A DNA stretch of 52,005 nucleotides from Bacteroidaceae bacterium. GTDB taxonomy: Bacteria; Bacteroidota; Bacteroidia; Bacteroidales; Bacteroidaceae. The translations under genes and the position numbers were made by a program. Shown here piece by piece: positions 8,009-17,030 of this stretch. The notes below the pieces were generated by a model. That model ran no database searches. It was not told the DNA's origin and was given only the letters and a program-made list of their open reading frames with translations. Numbering within the stretch: position 1 is the first letter of the stretch; each line of letters starts with the position of its first letter. The stretch lies in assembly GCA_017536695.1 (NCBI GenBank), contig JAFXGX010000041.1, positions 1 through 52,005 of the forward strand, in the 5' to 3' direction.

Positions 8009-8263
8009 ATGAAAAAAGATCTTCATCCAGCATCATATCGCCCGGTTGTCTTCAAGGACATGTCAAACGGCGATTGCTTCCTTTCACAGTCTACCTGCAA
8101 CACAAAGGAGACTATCGAGTTCGAGGGCGAGACATACCCATTGGTAAAGCTTGAGATTTCTAACACATCTCACCCATTCTACACAGGTAAGGCTAAGCTT
8201 GTCGATACAGCAGGTCGCGTTGATAAGTTCATGAGCCGTTACAGCAAGACTCTGAAGAAGTAA
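8009..8263 (+). CDS. rpmE2: 50S ribosomal protein L31, type B
   Basis: Ribosomal protein L31 (84 aa) in its type B form: it lacks the zinc-binding CxxC pairs and has the usual MKKDLHP start and the HPFYTG motif. The ATG at 8009 is chosen because an upstream in-frame start at 7943 lies inside the promoter and adds unconserved residues. Type B copies are often linked to zinc limitation, but many Bacteroidales carry only this form, so no regulation is claimed. Monocistronic, between its own promoter and a terminator. Confidence 0.96.
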   Translation: MKKDLHPASYRPVVFKDMSNGDCFLSQSTCNTKETIEFEGETYPLVKLEISNTSHPFYTGKAKLVDTAGRVDKFMSRYSKTLKK

Positions 8264-8285
8264 GCAGGTAACACAAGAGTATAAG

Positions 8286-8313
8286 AAGGTGTATGAAAAT
8301 ACACCTTTTTTTA
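8286..8313 (+). terminator. Intrinsic terminator of rpmE2
   Basis: Perfect 9-bp stem AAGGTGTAT/ATACACCTT with a GAAA tetraloop, followed by a T run. It lies 22 bp after the rpmE2 stop. Confidence 0.92.
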
Positions 8314-8356
8314 TGCCATAAAGCCACCTATCGCAAAAGCCCCAACAACAATCAAC

Positions 8357-9247
8357 ATGAAAAGAGTACTCCTTGCATTTTCCATACTGATGCTGACAGC
8401 AGCCTGTGGCAACGACGATGAAGACAACGGTCATGGTGTTCCCGGAAACAGGAATGCCAACAACAGCATGCACAAGCATGCACAGCGCATTGAAATACCC
8501 GCAATGAGCGATGACGAACTGTTCATTGCGCACACAACAACCGTGAACGGCAAGGAGAACGTAACATATAGCATATCACACAATCCAGAGCGCAAGCATT
8601 GCCTTTGGACTGCGTTCACATTCGACCCCAGCAACAGGGCAATCAGATGGAAACGCGATGATTGGGACAACACCGAATGGGGAGGCGACCCGTTCCAACC
8701 AAACCCTGAGATGCCCGACAATTATGTGATGACAAAAAGTGAAATAAACCATAACGGTTTTGTACGCGGACACATAGTGGCATCATATGACAGGGTATAT
8801 TCACAGGATGCCAACGAACAGACATTCTACTACAGCAACATCAGCCCCATGTACAGCCGGTTCAACACAGGAGCGTGGAATGACTGCGAGCTTATGGTAC
8901 AAGGCTGGGGACGCAACAATGCATTCTGCGACACATTATATATAGTCAAGGGCGGAACCATAAGAGAGGGCGAATACCGGACCGTAGGCAGTTGCCCGAC
9001 AGTCCCCAATTATTATTACATGGCGCTGCTGTGCCTGAAGAACAGCACCTACAAAGCAATTGGTCTACTCTTCAAGCATGTGAACGGCAACAGCCGGACA
9101 GAGGTCTGCTCAATTGATTACCTTGAGAGTTTCACAGGCATTGACTTCTTCTGCAATGTACCGGACGCAGTAGAAGATGTCGTAGAGAAGAACTGCCGCC
9201 CAAACCAATGGACGGGACTGAAAAACTATACACTTATTGCTCAATAA
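8357..9247 (+). CDS. Secreted DNA/RNA non-specific endonuclease, lipoprotein
   Basis: Predicted lipoprotein nuclease of 296 aa. The signal peptide ends in a lipobox LTAAC, with Cys17 as the acylated residue. An acidic spacer precedes a beta-beta-alpha-metal nuclease domain with the RGH motif (137-139, His139 the likely general base) and the metal-ligand Asn in YYSNISPM (Asn161). The family (NUC1/EndA-like) cuts DNA and RNA without sequence preference. Surface or periplasmic location suggests nucleic-acid scavenging. It stands alone between two terminators, so it is probably independently expressed. I see no inhibitor gene next to it, as would be expected for a toxin. Confidence 0.88.
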   Translation: MKRVLLAFSILMLTAACGNDDEDNGHGVPGNRNANNSMHKHAQRIEIPAMSDDELFIAHTTTVNGKENVTYSISHNPERKHCLWTAFTFDPSNRAIRWKRDDWDNTEWGGDPFQPNPEMPDNYVMTKSEINHNGFVRGHIVASYDRVYSQDANEQTFYYSNISPMYSRFNTGAWNDCELMVQGWGRNNAFCDTLYIVKGGTIREGEYRTVGSCPTVPNYYYMALLCLKNSTYKAIGLLFKHVNGNSRTEVCSIDYLESFTGIDFFCNVPDAVEDVVEKNCRPNQWTGLKNYTLIAQ

Positions 9248-9294
9248 CAGAAAAGCCTCATTTTAAAATATAAAAATGAGGCTTTTCTGTTTAT
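9248..9294 (+). terminator. Intrinsic terminator after the nuclease gene
   Basis: A 17-bp perfect stem (9248-9264 with 9273-9289) and an 8-nt loop start directly after the TAA stop, followed by TTTATTT. The stem is AT-rich at the top and has GCCTC/GAGGC in the middle. Minus-strand termination is less likely because no gene converges here. Confidence 0.9.
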
Positions 9295-9322
9295 TTCAAT
9301 AGGAGTTGCAATATTAATACAC

Positions 9323-9330
9323 TATTTTTG
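9323..9330 (+). promoter_or_regulatory. Probable -7 box for the Wzi-like gene
   Basis: TATTTTTG fits TAnnTTTG and lies 39 bp before the ATG at 9370, just after the upstream terminator. No good -33 box at 19-21 bp; a TTG at 9306-9308 is too close. Confidence 0.45.
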
Positions 9331-9369
9331 CAACACACAAAAGCCGGAACCAACAAACCATTTACAGAT

Positions 9370-10899
9370 ATGACAAGAATCAGGCAAATAGCGGTAGCGT
9401 TTGCATTTATGGCATCTGCAACTCTCTGCGCACAGACAGATACAGCAGAAACCAATACTGCACTGCATAACCGACATAGCGAAAGCATTACTTCACGCAA
9501 CACCATAAGCACAAGATACGAGGCCGGTTCGGTATTCGGCAGCGGGGACTATGCGCCCATGTGGCACTTCACGAACAGACAAGGAGCAGGCAGCCAAAAG
9601 AAAGATTGGGCGTATGCAAGAGTAGGCGTGAATGGAAGGAACTGTTTCGACCGCAGCGGTATCGAACTCAAATGGGGTGCAGATATCATCGGTGGATATG
9701 ACCTCACTTCAAACCTGTTCATACAACAGGCATATCTCGATTTCAACTGGAAGAGATTAAGGGTGTCATTAGGCCAGAAAGAGCGTTGGAGCGAACTGCA
9801 GAACCCGCGTCTGAGTACTGGAGCACTGGTAGAGAGCGGCAATGCCCGACCGGTTCCGCAGATACGCATAGAACTGCCCGAGTACTGGAATATCCCGGGC
9901 ACAAAGGGATGGTTCGGCATAAAAGGACACATTGCTTACGGATGGTTTACAGATGAAGAGTGGCAAAAGGATTTTGTGGCAGCCGACAAGGCACGCACCA
10001 CTGGAGTACGTTACCACTCGAAGGCCGGTTTCGCGCGTTTCGGAAATGAGGAGAGATTCCCGTTGACAGCAGAGATGGGACTTCACATGGTGTCGCAGTT
10101 CGGCGGAAACACATACAACTGGTGCAACAATGAGGGAGAGTTCGTGAACAGCCCTACCCGTCCCAAGGAATACTGGACAGCATTCTTCCCTACGAAGGGA
10201 GACAGCAGACACACTCTCGGCGACCAGGTCAACATAGCCGGTAATATGCTCGGCAGCTGGCTTGGAGCAATCACGTGGAACGACAAAGATTGGAAATTGC
10301 GTCTTACATACGAGCACGTTTTCGAGGACCACTCACAAATGTTCTGGGAGTACGGAATATGGACCGAGCAGCTTGTAGGCCTTGAACTCGAGCTGAAGAA
10401 TTTCAAGTGGATAAAAGACATTACCCTCGAGTACTTCAACCTCAAGAACCAATCAGGGCCTATCTACCACGACAAAAACAGCCTCATCCCCGACCAGATA
10501 AGTTGTGCCGACAACAATTATTGGCATCACACATACAACGGCTGGTTCAACTACGGAATGATGATAGGTACACCGCTGGTCACATCGCCGGTATACAACA
10601 CGGACAACACATTAGGAATATACAACAACCGTGTCGAGGCATTCCACATGGGTATTGAGGGCTCGCCGCTTGCATGGCTAGGCTACCGCCTGCTGCTTAC
10701 CAAGAGCAACAACTGGGGGACCTATGCAAATCCATTTACCCGAATGAAAGGAAATAGCTCGGGACTGTTCGAGCTTACTTTTACCCCGAACAGCAAATGG
10801 AGCATAAAGACATCGTTCGCCTTTGACAACGGAGAACTTTATGGAAACAATTACGGGGGCATGATAACAGTTACCCGCCATGACATATTCGGTTTCTAA
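9370..10899 (+). CDS. Wzi-like capsule assembly outer-membrane protein
   Basis: Outer-membrane beta-barrel (509 aa) with a signal peptide ending near residues 20-21 (CAQ). The ATG at 9370 places the signal peptide at the N-terminus; an upstream start at 9328 would overlap the promoter. The sequence has the alternating aromatic strands and W/Y-rich turns of the Wzi family, whose E. coli member binds capsular polysaccharide at the cell surface. No capsule synthesis genes are nearby, so the true ligand is unknown. The last strand ends in the aromatic residue F, as is usual for barrel insertion. A small lipoprotein gene follows after 12 bp. Confidence 0.78.
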   Translation: MTRIRQIAVAFAFMASATLCAQTDTAETNTALHNRHSESITSRNTISTRYEAGSVFGSGDYAPMWHFTNRQGAGSQKKDWAYARVGVNGRNCFDRSGIELKWGADIIGGYDLTSNLFIQQAYLDFNWKRLRVSLGQKERWSELQNPRLSTGALVESGNARPVPQIRIELPEYWNIPGTKGWFGIKGHIAYGWFTDEEWQKDFVAADKARTTGVRYHSKAGFARFGNEERFPLTAEMGLHMVSQFGGNTYNWCNNEGEFVNSPTRPKEYWTAFFPTKGDSRHTLGDQVNIAGNMLGSWLGAITWNDKDWKLRLTYEHVFEDHSQMFWEYGIWTEQLVGLELELKNFKWIKDITLEYFNLKNQSGPIYHDKNSLIPDQISCADNNYWHHTYNGWFNYGMMIGTPLVTSPVYNTDNTLGIYNNRVEAFHMGIEGSPLAWLGYRLLLTKSNNWGTYANPFTRMKGNSSGLFELTFTPNSKWSIKTSFAFDNGELYGNNYGGMITVTRHDIFGF

Positions 10900-10911
10900 C
10901 ACGAAGAATAT

Positions 10912-11280
10912 ATGAAAAAGATAGCATTCATACTGATAACTCTCACAGCATTGGCTTCATGCCAGAAAGAGGACCACAACGGTGACCTCGGCGGTTTCTG
11001 GAAACTCCAGCAGATAGAACTTGCCGACAGCATAATAAACACAAGGGAGAAGAGCTGTTTTTGGGCAGTACAGCTTGACCTTATACAGATAGGCAACGGC
11101 AAAGGACGCTTTCAGCATGTTTCCGATTCGCTGTACATACAGATGATTACAATGCCGTCAGACCCAAAGAGCCTCGGCCTGTTCAATCCGAAGGATGAAC
11201 GGTTCGGCGTAATACACCTCGACCGCAACGGAATGGTGCTGAGGTCGAAGGACGCGACACTTACACTGAAGAAATTCTGA
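10912..11280 (+). CDS. Small lipoprotein, lipocalin-like
   Basis: Predicted lipoprotein of 122 aa: signal peptide and lipobox LASC with Cys17. The mature part contains GGFWKLQQIE, the typical first strand of Bacteroidota lipocalin-like (DUF5004-like) lipoproteins, and several predicted beta strands. No function is known; binding of a small hydrophobic ligand is a guess from the fold. It is probably co-transcribed with the Wzi-like gene. Its TGA directly abuts the uvrA stop codon from the other strand, leaving no intergenic space. Confidence 0.68.
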   Translation: MKKIAFILITLTALASCQKEDHNGDLGGFWKLQQIELADSIINTREKSCFWAVQLDLIQIGNGKGRFQHVSDSLYIQMITMPSDPKSLGLFNPKDERFGVIHLDRNGMVLRSKDATLTLKKF

Positions 11281-14124
11281 TCAATTACCGGCGCCGAGTT
11301 CCTTTGCGAGGTACGGTGCTGTGTACCCTACCCCTTTTGCGACAACCTCCTCGGGGGTTCCGGTCGCCATGACCATACCACCGTCACGACCGCCCTCGGG
11401 ACCCATATCTATTATGTAGTCGGCCATCTTGATTACATCGAGGTTATGCTCTATGATTACCACAGTGTTACCTTTGTCCACAAGGCGGTTAATGACCCCC
11501 ATCAGCACTCGGATATCCTCAAAATGCAGACCTGTCGTCGGCTCGTCAAGCAGATAGAGAGTCTTGCCCGTATCGCGTTTTGACAGTTCCGTTGCCAGTT
11601 TCACGCGCTGACTCTCGCCACCCGAAAGGGTTGTCGACGGCTGACCCAGTTTTATATACCCGAGACCGACATCCTGAAGGACCTTTATCTTGTTGAGTAT
11701 AGTCGGGACATTCTCAAAGAACTCAACTGCCATATTGATTGTCATGTCAAGTACATCGGCTATCGACTTGCCCTTATACCGTACCTCAAGCGTCTCGCGG
11801 TTATACCGTTTGCCGTGACACACCTCACATGGCACCATCACATCGGGCAGGAAGTTCATCTCAAGTGTCTTGTAACCATTACCGCTACACTCCTCGCATC
11901 TGCCACCCTTCACATTGAACGAGAAACGCCCCGCCTTGTAACCACGGATTTTCGCCTCAGGAAGGTCGACAAAGAGATTGCGTATATCGGAGAAGACACC
12001 GGTATACGTTGCAGGGTTGGAACGCGGAGTACGCCCCAAAGGCGACTGGTCAACATCGACAATCTTGTCAATATATTCTATTCCCTCAATGCGGTCATAC
12101 GGCAACGGCTCCTTCAGTGCCCGATAGAAATGCTTTGCGAGAATAGGCTGCAAAGTGTCGTTCACGAGCGAGGACTTTCCACCGCCCGATACACCGGTTA
12201 CACATATAAGTTTGCCGAGCGGGAACTCGACATCCACCCCTTTAAGATTATTGCCTCTTGCACCGAAGATACGTATCGACTTTCCGTTGCCCTCGCGACG
12301 TTTGCCGGGAATCTCAATCCTCTCCTCGCCGTTCAGGAACCGCGCCGTCATCGTATCGCACTTGAGCATCTGCTCAGGAGTGCCCGCAAAGACAACCTCA
12401 CCACCCTTACGGCCGGCTTTAGGGCCAAGGTCAATGACATAGTCGGCTGCAAGCATTATGTCGCGGTCATGCTCGACAACGATTACCGTGTTGCCTATGT
12501 CACGCAGACTCTTCAGAGAGGCAATAAGCCTGTCATTGTCGCGCGGATGAAGTCCGATACTCGGTTCATCGAGAATGTAGAACACATTCACCAGCTGCGA
12601 ACCGACCTGCGTCGCAAGGCGTATGCGCTGCCCCTCGCCACCCGAGAGCGACACCGATGAACGGTTGAGCGAGAGGTATCCGAGACCCACATCAAGCAGG
12701 AAACCGATACGCGACTGTATCTCCTTTACAATCTCTCCGGCTATGGCGCGCTGCTTTTCGGTAAGATGCCCATCAAGTTCCAGAAGCCACTCATGGAGGT
12801 TGGATATGTCCATTGAAGCAAGTTCATGGATATTCTTTCCTGCCAAGCGGTAGTGAAGTGCCTCTTTATTGAGGCGTGCACCCTTACACTCGGGACACTC
12901 ATGCATGACCGAGAACTGCTCGGCCCAACGCAGTTCCTTGGCCGATACGCTTGTCTCTTTCTGCTGCTGGATATATTTAACAAGACCGTCGTACGTCGAT
13001 ATGCTGTCATAGAACATATCGGATGTACTGCTCAGTTTCAAAGGAACAGGAGAACCGTAAAGAATCTCATCAATAACCTCATCACCAAGCTGCTCTACAG
13101 GGGTATTGAGGTCTGCATCGTAACGCGCAAGCACAGCCTCAATCTGCTGGAATATCGATGAACGGCGGTATTTGCCGAGCGGAGCCAGAGCACCGTCGTA
13201 AACCGAGAGGGAACGGTCGGGAACGACCTTATCAACGTCGACCTGGCTGATGACACCAAGACCCTTGCACTTGGGGCAGAAACCTTGCGGAGAATTGAAA
13301 GAGAAGTTATGAGGGTCCGGTTCCTTATACGAGAGACCCGTAACCGGACACATGAGACGCTTGCTGTAATAACGTATCTCGCCAGACGGCATCTCCATTA
13401 TCATTACCAATCCATCGCCTTGCGCAAGCGCAGTGGAGAGGCTCTGTTTAAGCCGCTTTGTATCCTTGGCGTCAACGGCAAGCTTATCGATGACAACCTC
13501 GATATCGTGGTTCTTATAACGTTCGAGCATCATGCCACGCGACATCTCGCACATCTCGCCGTCTATGCGCACATTAAGGTACCCTTTGCGCATCATCTGC
13601 TCAAAGAGTTCCTTGTAATGACCCTTTCGTGCCTTTACCAGAGGAGCAAGCATATATATGCGCTTGCCGTCATAATCATTCAGGACGAGGTCCAGTATCT
13701 GCTCCTCGGTGTACTTGACCATCTTCTCGCCCGAGAGATAGGAGTAAGCATCGGCTGCACGCGAGAATAGCAGACGCAGATAGTCATATATCTCGGTTGT
13801 CGTGCCCACCGTAGAACGGGGGTTACGGTTGGTCGTCTTCTGTTCTATTGAAATCACAGGGCTGAGACCTGTAATCTTGTCCACATCGGGACGTTCAAGA
13901 CCACCCAGGAAGTTGCGCGCGTAGGCTGAGAATGTCTCAAGATAACGGCGCTGACCCTCGGCAAAAATAGTATCGAAAGCCAGAGAAGACTTTCCGCTTC
14001 CGCTCAAACCTGTAATGACAGTCAATGAGTCGTGCGGTATCTCCACATCAATATCCTTGAGGTTATGCACCCTGGCACCAAAAACCTCAATCTTACCCTT
14101 TTCCTCTTCTACTTTACCCATCAT
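11281..14124 (-). CDS. uvrA: Excinuclease ABC subunit A
   Basis: Damage-recognition ATPase of nucleotide excision repair (947 aa, normal length). The N-terminal Walker A is GLSGSGKS (39-46), and the C-terminal half repeats it as GVSGGGKSS. Both ABC signatures (LSGGEGQR and LSGGESQR) are visible. The C-terminal zinc module CEEC...CEVC is intact. The first zinc module is altered: its first half reads CPVTG rather than CxxC, while the second half CPKC remains. Such a change is, as far as I recall, common in Bacteroidota. It is 18 bp downstream of the CHU_C-domain gene and converges with the lipocalin-like gene. Confidence 0.97.
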   Translation of the reverse strand: MMGKVEEEKGKIEVFGARVHNLKDIDVEIPHDSLTVITGLSGSGKSSLAFDTIFAEGQRRYLETFSAYARNFLGGLERPDVDKITGLSPVISIEQKTTNRNPRSTVGTTTEIYDYLRLLFSRAADAYSYLSGEKMVKYTEEQILDLVLNDYDGKRIYMLAPLVKARKGHYKELFEQMMRKGYLNVRIDGEMCEMSRGMMLERYKNHDIEVVIDKLAVDAKDTKRLKQSLSTALAQGDGLVMIMEMPSGEIRYYSKRLMCPVTGLSYKEPDPHNFSFNSPQGFCPKCKGLGVISQVDVDKVVPDRSLSVYDGALAPLGKYRRSSIFQQIEAVLARYDADLNTPVEQLGDEVIDEILYGSPVPLKLSSTSDMFYDSISTYDGLVKYIQQQKETSVSAKELRWAEQFSVMHECPECKGARLNKEALHYRLAGKNIHELASMDISNLHEWLLELDGHLTEKQRAIAGEIVKEIQSRIGFLLDVGLGYLSLNRSSVSLSGGEGQRIRLATQVGSQLVNVFYILDEPSIGLHPRDNDRLIASLKSLRDIGNTVIVVEHDRDIMLAADYVIDLGPKAGRKGGEVVFAGTPEQMLKCDTMTARFLNGEERIEIPGKRREGNGKSIRIFGARGNNLKGVDVEFPLGKLICVTGVSGGGKSSLVNDTLQPILAKHFYRALKEPLPYDRIEGIEYIDKIVDVDQSPLGRTPRSNPATYTGVFSDIRNLFVDLPEAKIRGYKAGRFSFNVKGGRCEECSGNGYKTLEMNFLPDVMVPCEVCHGKRYNRETLEVRYKGKSIADVLDMTINMAVEFFENVPTILNKIKVLQDVGLGYIKLGQPSTTLSGGESQRVKLATELSKRDTGKTLYLLDEPTTGLHFEDIRVLMGVINRLVDKGNTVVIIEHNLDVIKMADYIIDMGPEGGRDGGMVMATGTPEEVVAKGVGYTAPYLAKELGAGN

Positions 14125-14142
14125 CGGAAATAAAAACAGTTA

Positions 14143-14871
14143 TTATGGTGCAGCAGTCTCCTCGGTATAACCACGCAACAGATTCACATCACGGCGAATC
14201 TCATACCTTATGCCATCGGCGCCCTTGGCATTGATGACCACATAATAGACGCCGGGCTTGACATCCTTGCCCTTATATGTACCGTCCCATCCACAATCCT
14301 CACAGTCTATCTGGTCTATACCCCACGAATATAGCTGCTGCCCCCAGCGGTTATATATAGCTGCACTGAAGGATACTATGGACTTAACGTTATAGACATT
14401 ATAGTAATCATTGATGCCGTCGCCATTGGGCGAGAATGCATTGGGGGCCTCAAGGCTCGACTCGGAGAGAATCACACGGAAAGGCTCATAATCCTCACGG
14501 CCGAACTCCCACACCACCTCACTGTCACTGCGGCTCGTGTACACGAACACCGGCTGTATGATTGTGGCACCGCTTTCACGGATATCAACCTCGACATCCT
14601 TGTCATACCGCACCAGATAAGGTTCATCCTCCCCCTCCTTTGTAAACTCCCATGAGCATACAAGAGAGTAGCCGTCAACCTCCTCGGCATTCGCGAAGAG
14701 CTTGATGGTAACCGGCGCCTCGCCCGAAAACTCATCGCCAGCTGCAAGCTCCGACTTTTCGCCTTTGGAATCAATGACCTCGGCCACAGGCACAGGAGCC
14801 TCAATTGTTACTTGAGCCGACAGCCCCATGGCGCATATCAAAAATATAAGTGTTGAGAAAAATCTTTTCAT
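14143..14871 (-). CDS. Exported protein with a gliding-motility-type (CHU_C) C-terminal domain
   Basis: Secreted protein of 242 aa with a signal peptide (MKRFFSTLIFLICAMGLSAQ). The N-terminal half is beta-rich and unrecognised. The C-terminal ~95 residues carry the CHU_C hallmarks APNAFSPNGDGINDYY, YNRWGQQLY, GWDGTYKG and a GVYYVVI strand. In this phylum that domain is a type B sorting signal for the type IX secretion system, but here it makes up about 40% of the protein and is followed by a short extra tail (GYTEETAAP). It may be secreted to the surface, or the domain may serve structurally. A start three codons upstream is also possible. Leads into uvrA. Confidence 0.8.
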   Translation of the reverse strand: MKRFFSTLIFLICAMGLSAQVTIEAPVPVAEVIDSKGEKSELAAGDEFSGEAPVTIKLFANAEEVDGYSLVCSWEFTKEGEDEPYLVRYDKDVEVDIRESGATIIQPVFVYTSRSDSEVVWEFGREDYEPFRVILSESSLEAPNAFSPNGDGINDYYNVYNVKSIVSFSAAIYNRWGQQLYSWGIDQIDCEDCGWDGTYKGKDVKPGVYYVVINAKGADGIRYEIRRDVNLLRGYTEETAAP

Positions 14872-15170
14872 AAAAAGCAAGAATACGTTTTATACAATAA
14901 CGCAGATAGCGGCGAATCATTATACCGAAGCCAATGCATTATTACAAAAACAAAAATAATAAATCCGGCCGACAAAATAGCAAGTTGAAACCATTTTTAA
15001 GATTCATGCACATTATTTATTGGGTGCAAGCGATAAAATGAGTGTTTTTTTGCGCGTATTATCGCCTTATAATCACAATTAAGTTGTATCTTCGCATAGA
15101 TTTGCCGAAGTGTGGCTGAACACACAGTCGCAAGAAGCGGTTCCCTTACAAAAGAGCATCATTTATAACC
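14872..15170. other. Divergent intergenic region, about 300 bp
   Basis: AT-rich, no plausible gene. On the minus strand TATTTTTG (14958-14951) could be the -7 box for the CHU_C-domain gene. On the plus strand TATCTTCG (15087-15094) could serve the LysM gene, 77 bp before its start. Neither has a well-spaced -33 element. No strong hairpin seen. Confidence 0.45.
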
Positions 15171-17030
15171 ATGAAAAGACACGGACTAATACTTTCCCTG
15201 CTATTCCTGTTGCTATTCACAGCAGCCAATGCACAAGATAACGGATATATAACACATACCGTCACACGCGGACAGACACTGTTCTCCATAGCCAAACAAT
15301 ACGGAACAACTATCGAGATTATTGTCAGGAACAACCCGGGAAGCGCAAAATCACTTGCCGTAGGCCAAGAACTTAAGATACCCCGCAACAGACAGAGCGG
15401 CTCCGACAAGGAGAACAATGCCGTTGAGCGTAACGGAAAGCTCTATCACACCATAAAGAGCAAGGAGACACTTTTCAGTCTCGGAAAGAAGTACGGAGTC
15501 ACACCCGATGAAATCTGCGCAGCCAACCCAGGAATCTCCATAAGCAATTTCCCTATCGGCAGGGAGATAGTAATACCACAGAAGGGAAAGAAGACAAAGG
15601 AAACCCCTTCGTTCAGACTCAACATAAACCCCGATGAGAAGAAAGCTTCTATTGCATCGACCCACAAGGTAAAGAGACGCGAGACCATCGAGAAGATATG
15701 CAGGAAATATGACATAACACAGGAGCAGTTCTTCAGCGTCAACCCGGAACTGAGAGGCAAGGAGGTAAAGAGGAAGATGATTGTAAATATACCTGCAAAA
15801 TCCGTTGCCCCAAAGGCTGAGAAAGAGCAAGAAGCAACTCCAAAGAAAGAGGAGTTCATTACCGAAACCGTCAAGACTGAACCGACAAGATTCGATGACG
15901 GAGAGACAAGGGTTGCAGTAATCCTTCCTTTCCTGCTCGACCGTTTCGCACCTGAAGAGCAAGGACGCATGGTGGAGTTCTATCAGGGATTCCTAATGGC
16001 AGCCGAAAGACTCAAGAACGAAAAGCACTCGTTCGAGATAAACACATTCGACTCCGGATTCAAGGAGAAGAGCCTTGACAGCCTCATAAACAGCGGTGCT
16101 CTCGACAACATGGACATCATCATAGGAGCATACTACCCCAACCACAACAAACAGTTGGGCCGCTTTGCCCTTGAGAAGAAGATTCCGCTTGTAATACCGT
16201 TCTCGAACAGGAAGGATGAGCTGTACAACAACCCGATGGTATTCTTTGTCAACACCCAGCAGTCATCCATCATGAATGACGTGACAGGCAATTTTGTCAA
16301 AAGATTCCCCGACGCCAATGTCATTTTTGTTGAAGACACCATAAAAAGCAACAAGGAAAGCTTCATAAAAAGCATGACAGCAGAGCTTTCAAGGAACAGC
16401 ATTCCACACTCTACAATAAAGATGGAAAACATAGTGTGCGAGGGAGAGAGGGATGAGGAGGAGTTCATGAACTCACTTAGGGCGCTTGCCACAGACAGCC
16501 TCAGGAAGAATATCATAATCCCCACATCATCTTCAAAGGAGACACTCAACAGGATTCTGCCCTCGCTTGTGCTGGCACATGCGCTCGACACTACGCTCAT
16601 GAAGCAGTTCCAGCTGTTCGGCTACCCCGAATGGCAGGTATATGCGTCGCAGACAAGGGAGCAGATGTATGAAGTAGACACCTATTTCTATGCCACATTC
16701 TACAGTCACTTCTCTTTGTCCGATGCTGCCAAGTTCCAGAACGACTTCATACGTTGGTACAACCGCGACCTCCAGAAGATATTCCCGCGTTACGGCATGC
16801 TGGGATACGATATCGGCTACCACTTCATTTTAGGCACCATCCTTTATGGAGACAAACTGGCCGAGAATGTAAACAGTCTGGACTATACCCCGATACAGAC
16901 AGGATTCAAGTTCGAGAGAATCGGCAACAAAGGCGGCATGATGAACAAGAAACTCTACTTCATCCACTACAACCGCGAATACAATATTGAAAAGATAGAC
17001 CTTGACAAATGCGAAGAATCAGAATATTAA
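15171..17030 (+). CDS. LysM repeat protein with a receptor-like (PBP type 1) domain
   Basis: Exported protein of 619 aa. Signal peptide to about residue 21, then three LysM peptidoglycan-binding modules (about 28-71, 92-137, 164-208), a Lys/Glu-rich linker, and from about 246 a region resembling type 1 periplasmic binding proteins (AVILPFLLDRF..., then YQGFLMAAERL). This layout recalls LpoA-like envelope proteins that regulate cell-wall synthases, but a sensing role is equally possible. Its last 22 bases overlap the next gene, an outer-membrane barrel, so the two products are probably made together and may form a link between peptidoglycan and the outer membrane. Confidence 0.85.
   Translation: MKRHGLILSLLFLLLFTAANAQDNGYITHTVTRGQTLFSIAKQYGTTIEIIVRNNPGSAKSLAVGQELKIPRNRQSGSDKENNAVERNGKLYHTIKSKETLFSLGKKYGVTPDEICAANPGISISNFPIGREIVIPQKGKKTKETPSFRLNINPDEKKASIASTHKVKRRETIEKICRKYDITQEQFFSVNPELRGKEVKRKMIVNIPAKSVAPKAEKEQEATPKKEEFITETVKTEPTRFDDGETRVAVILPFLLDRFAPEEQGRMVEFYQGFLMAAERLKNEKHSFEINTFDSGFKEKSLDSLINSGALDNMDIIIGAYYPNHNKQLGRFALEKKIPLVIPFSNRKDELYNNPMVFFVNTQQSSIMNDVTGNFVKRFPDANVIFVEDTIKSNKESFIKSMTAELSRNSIPHSTIKMENIVCEGERDEEEFMNSLRALATDSLRKNIIIPTSSSKETLNRILPSLVLAHALDTTLMKQFQLFGYPEWQVYASQTREQMYEVDTYFYATFYSHFSLSDAAKFQNDFIRWYNRDLQKIFPRYGMLGYDIGYHFILGTILYGDKLAENVNSLDYTPIQTGFKFERIGNKGGMMNKKLYFIHYNREYNIEKIDLDKCEESEY

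Noticed and set aside
8357..9247. Nuclease lipoprotein as a toxin or defence effector
   Set aside because: No immunity gene, no secretion-toxin delivery domain, and no defence genes nearby. A scavenging nuclease is the simpler reading.
11815..12660. Plus-strand frame of 281 codons inside uvrA
   Set aside because: Antisense shadow of uvrA in a high-GC3 gene; no promoter or motif.
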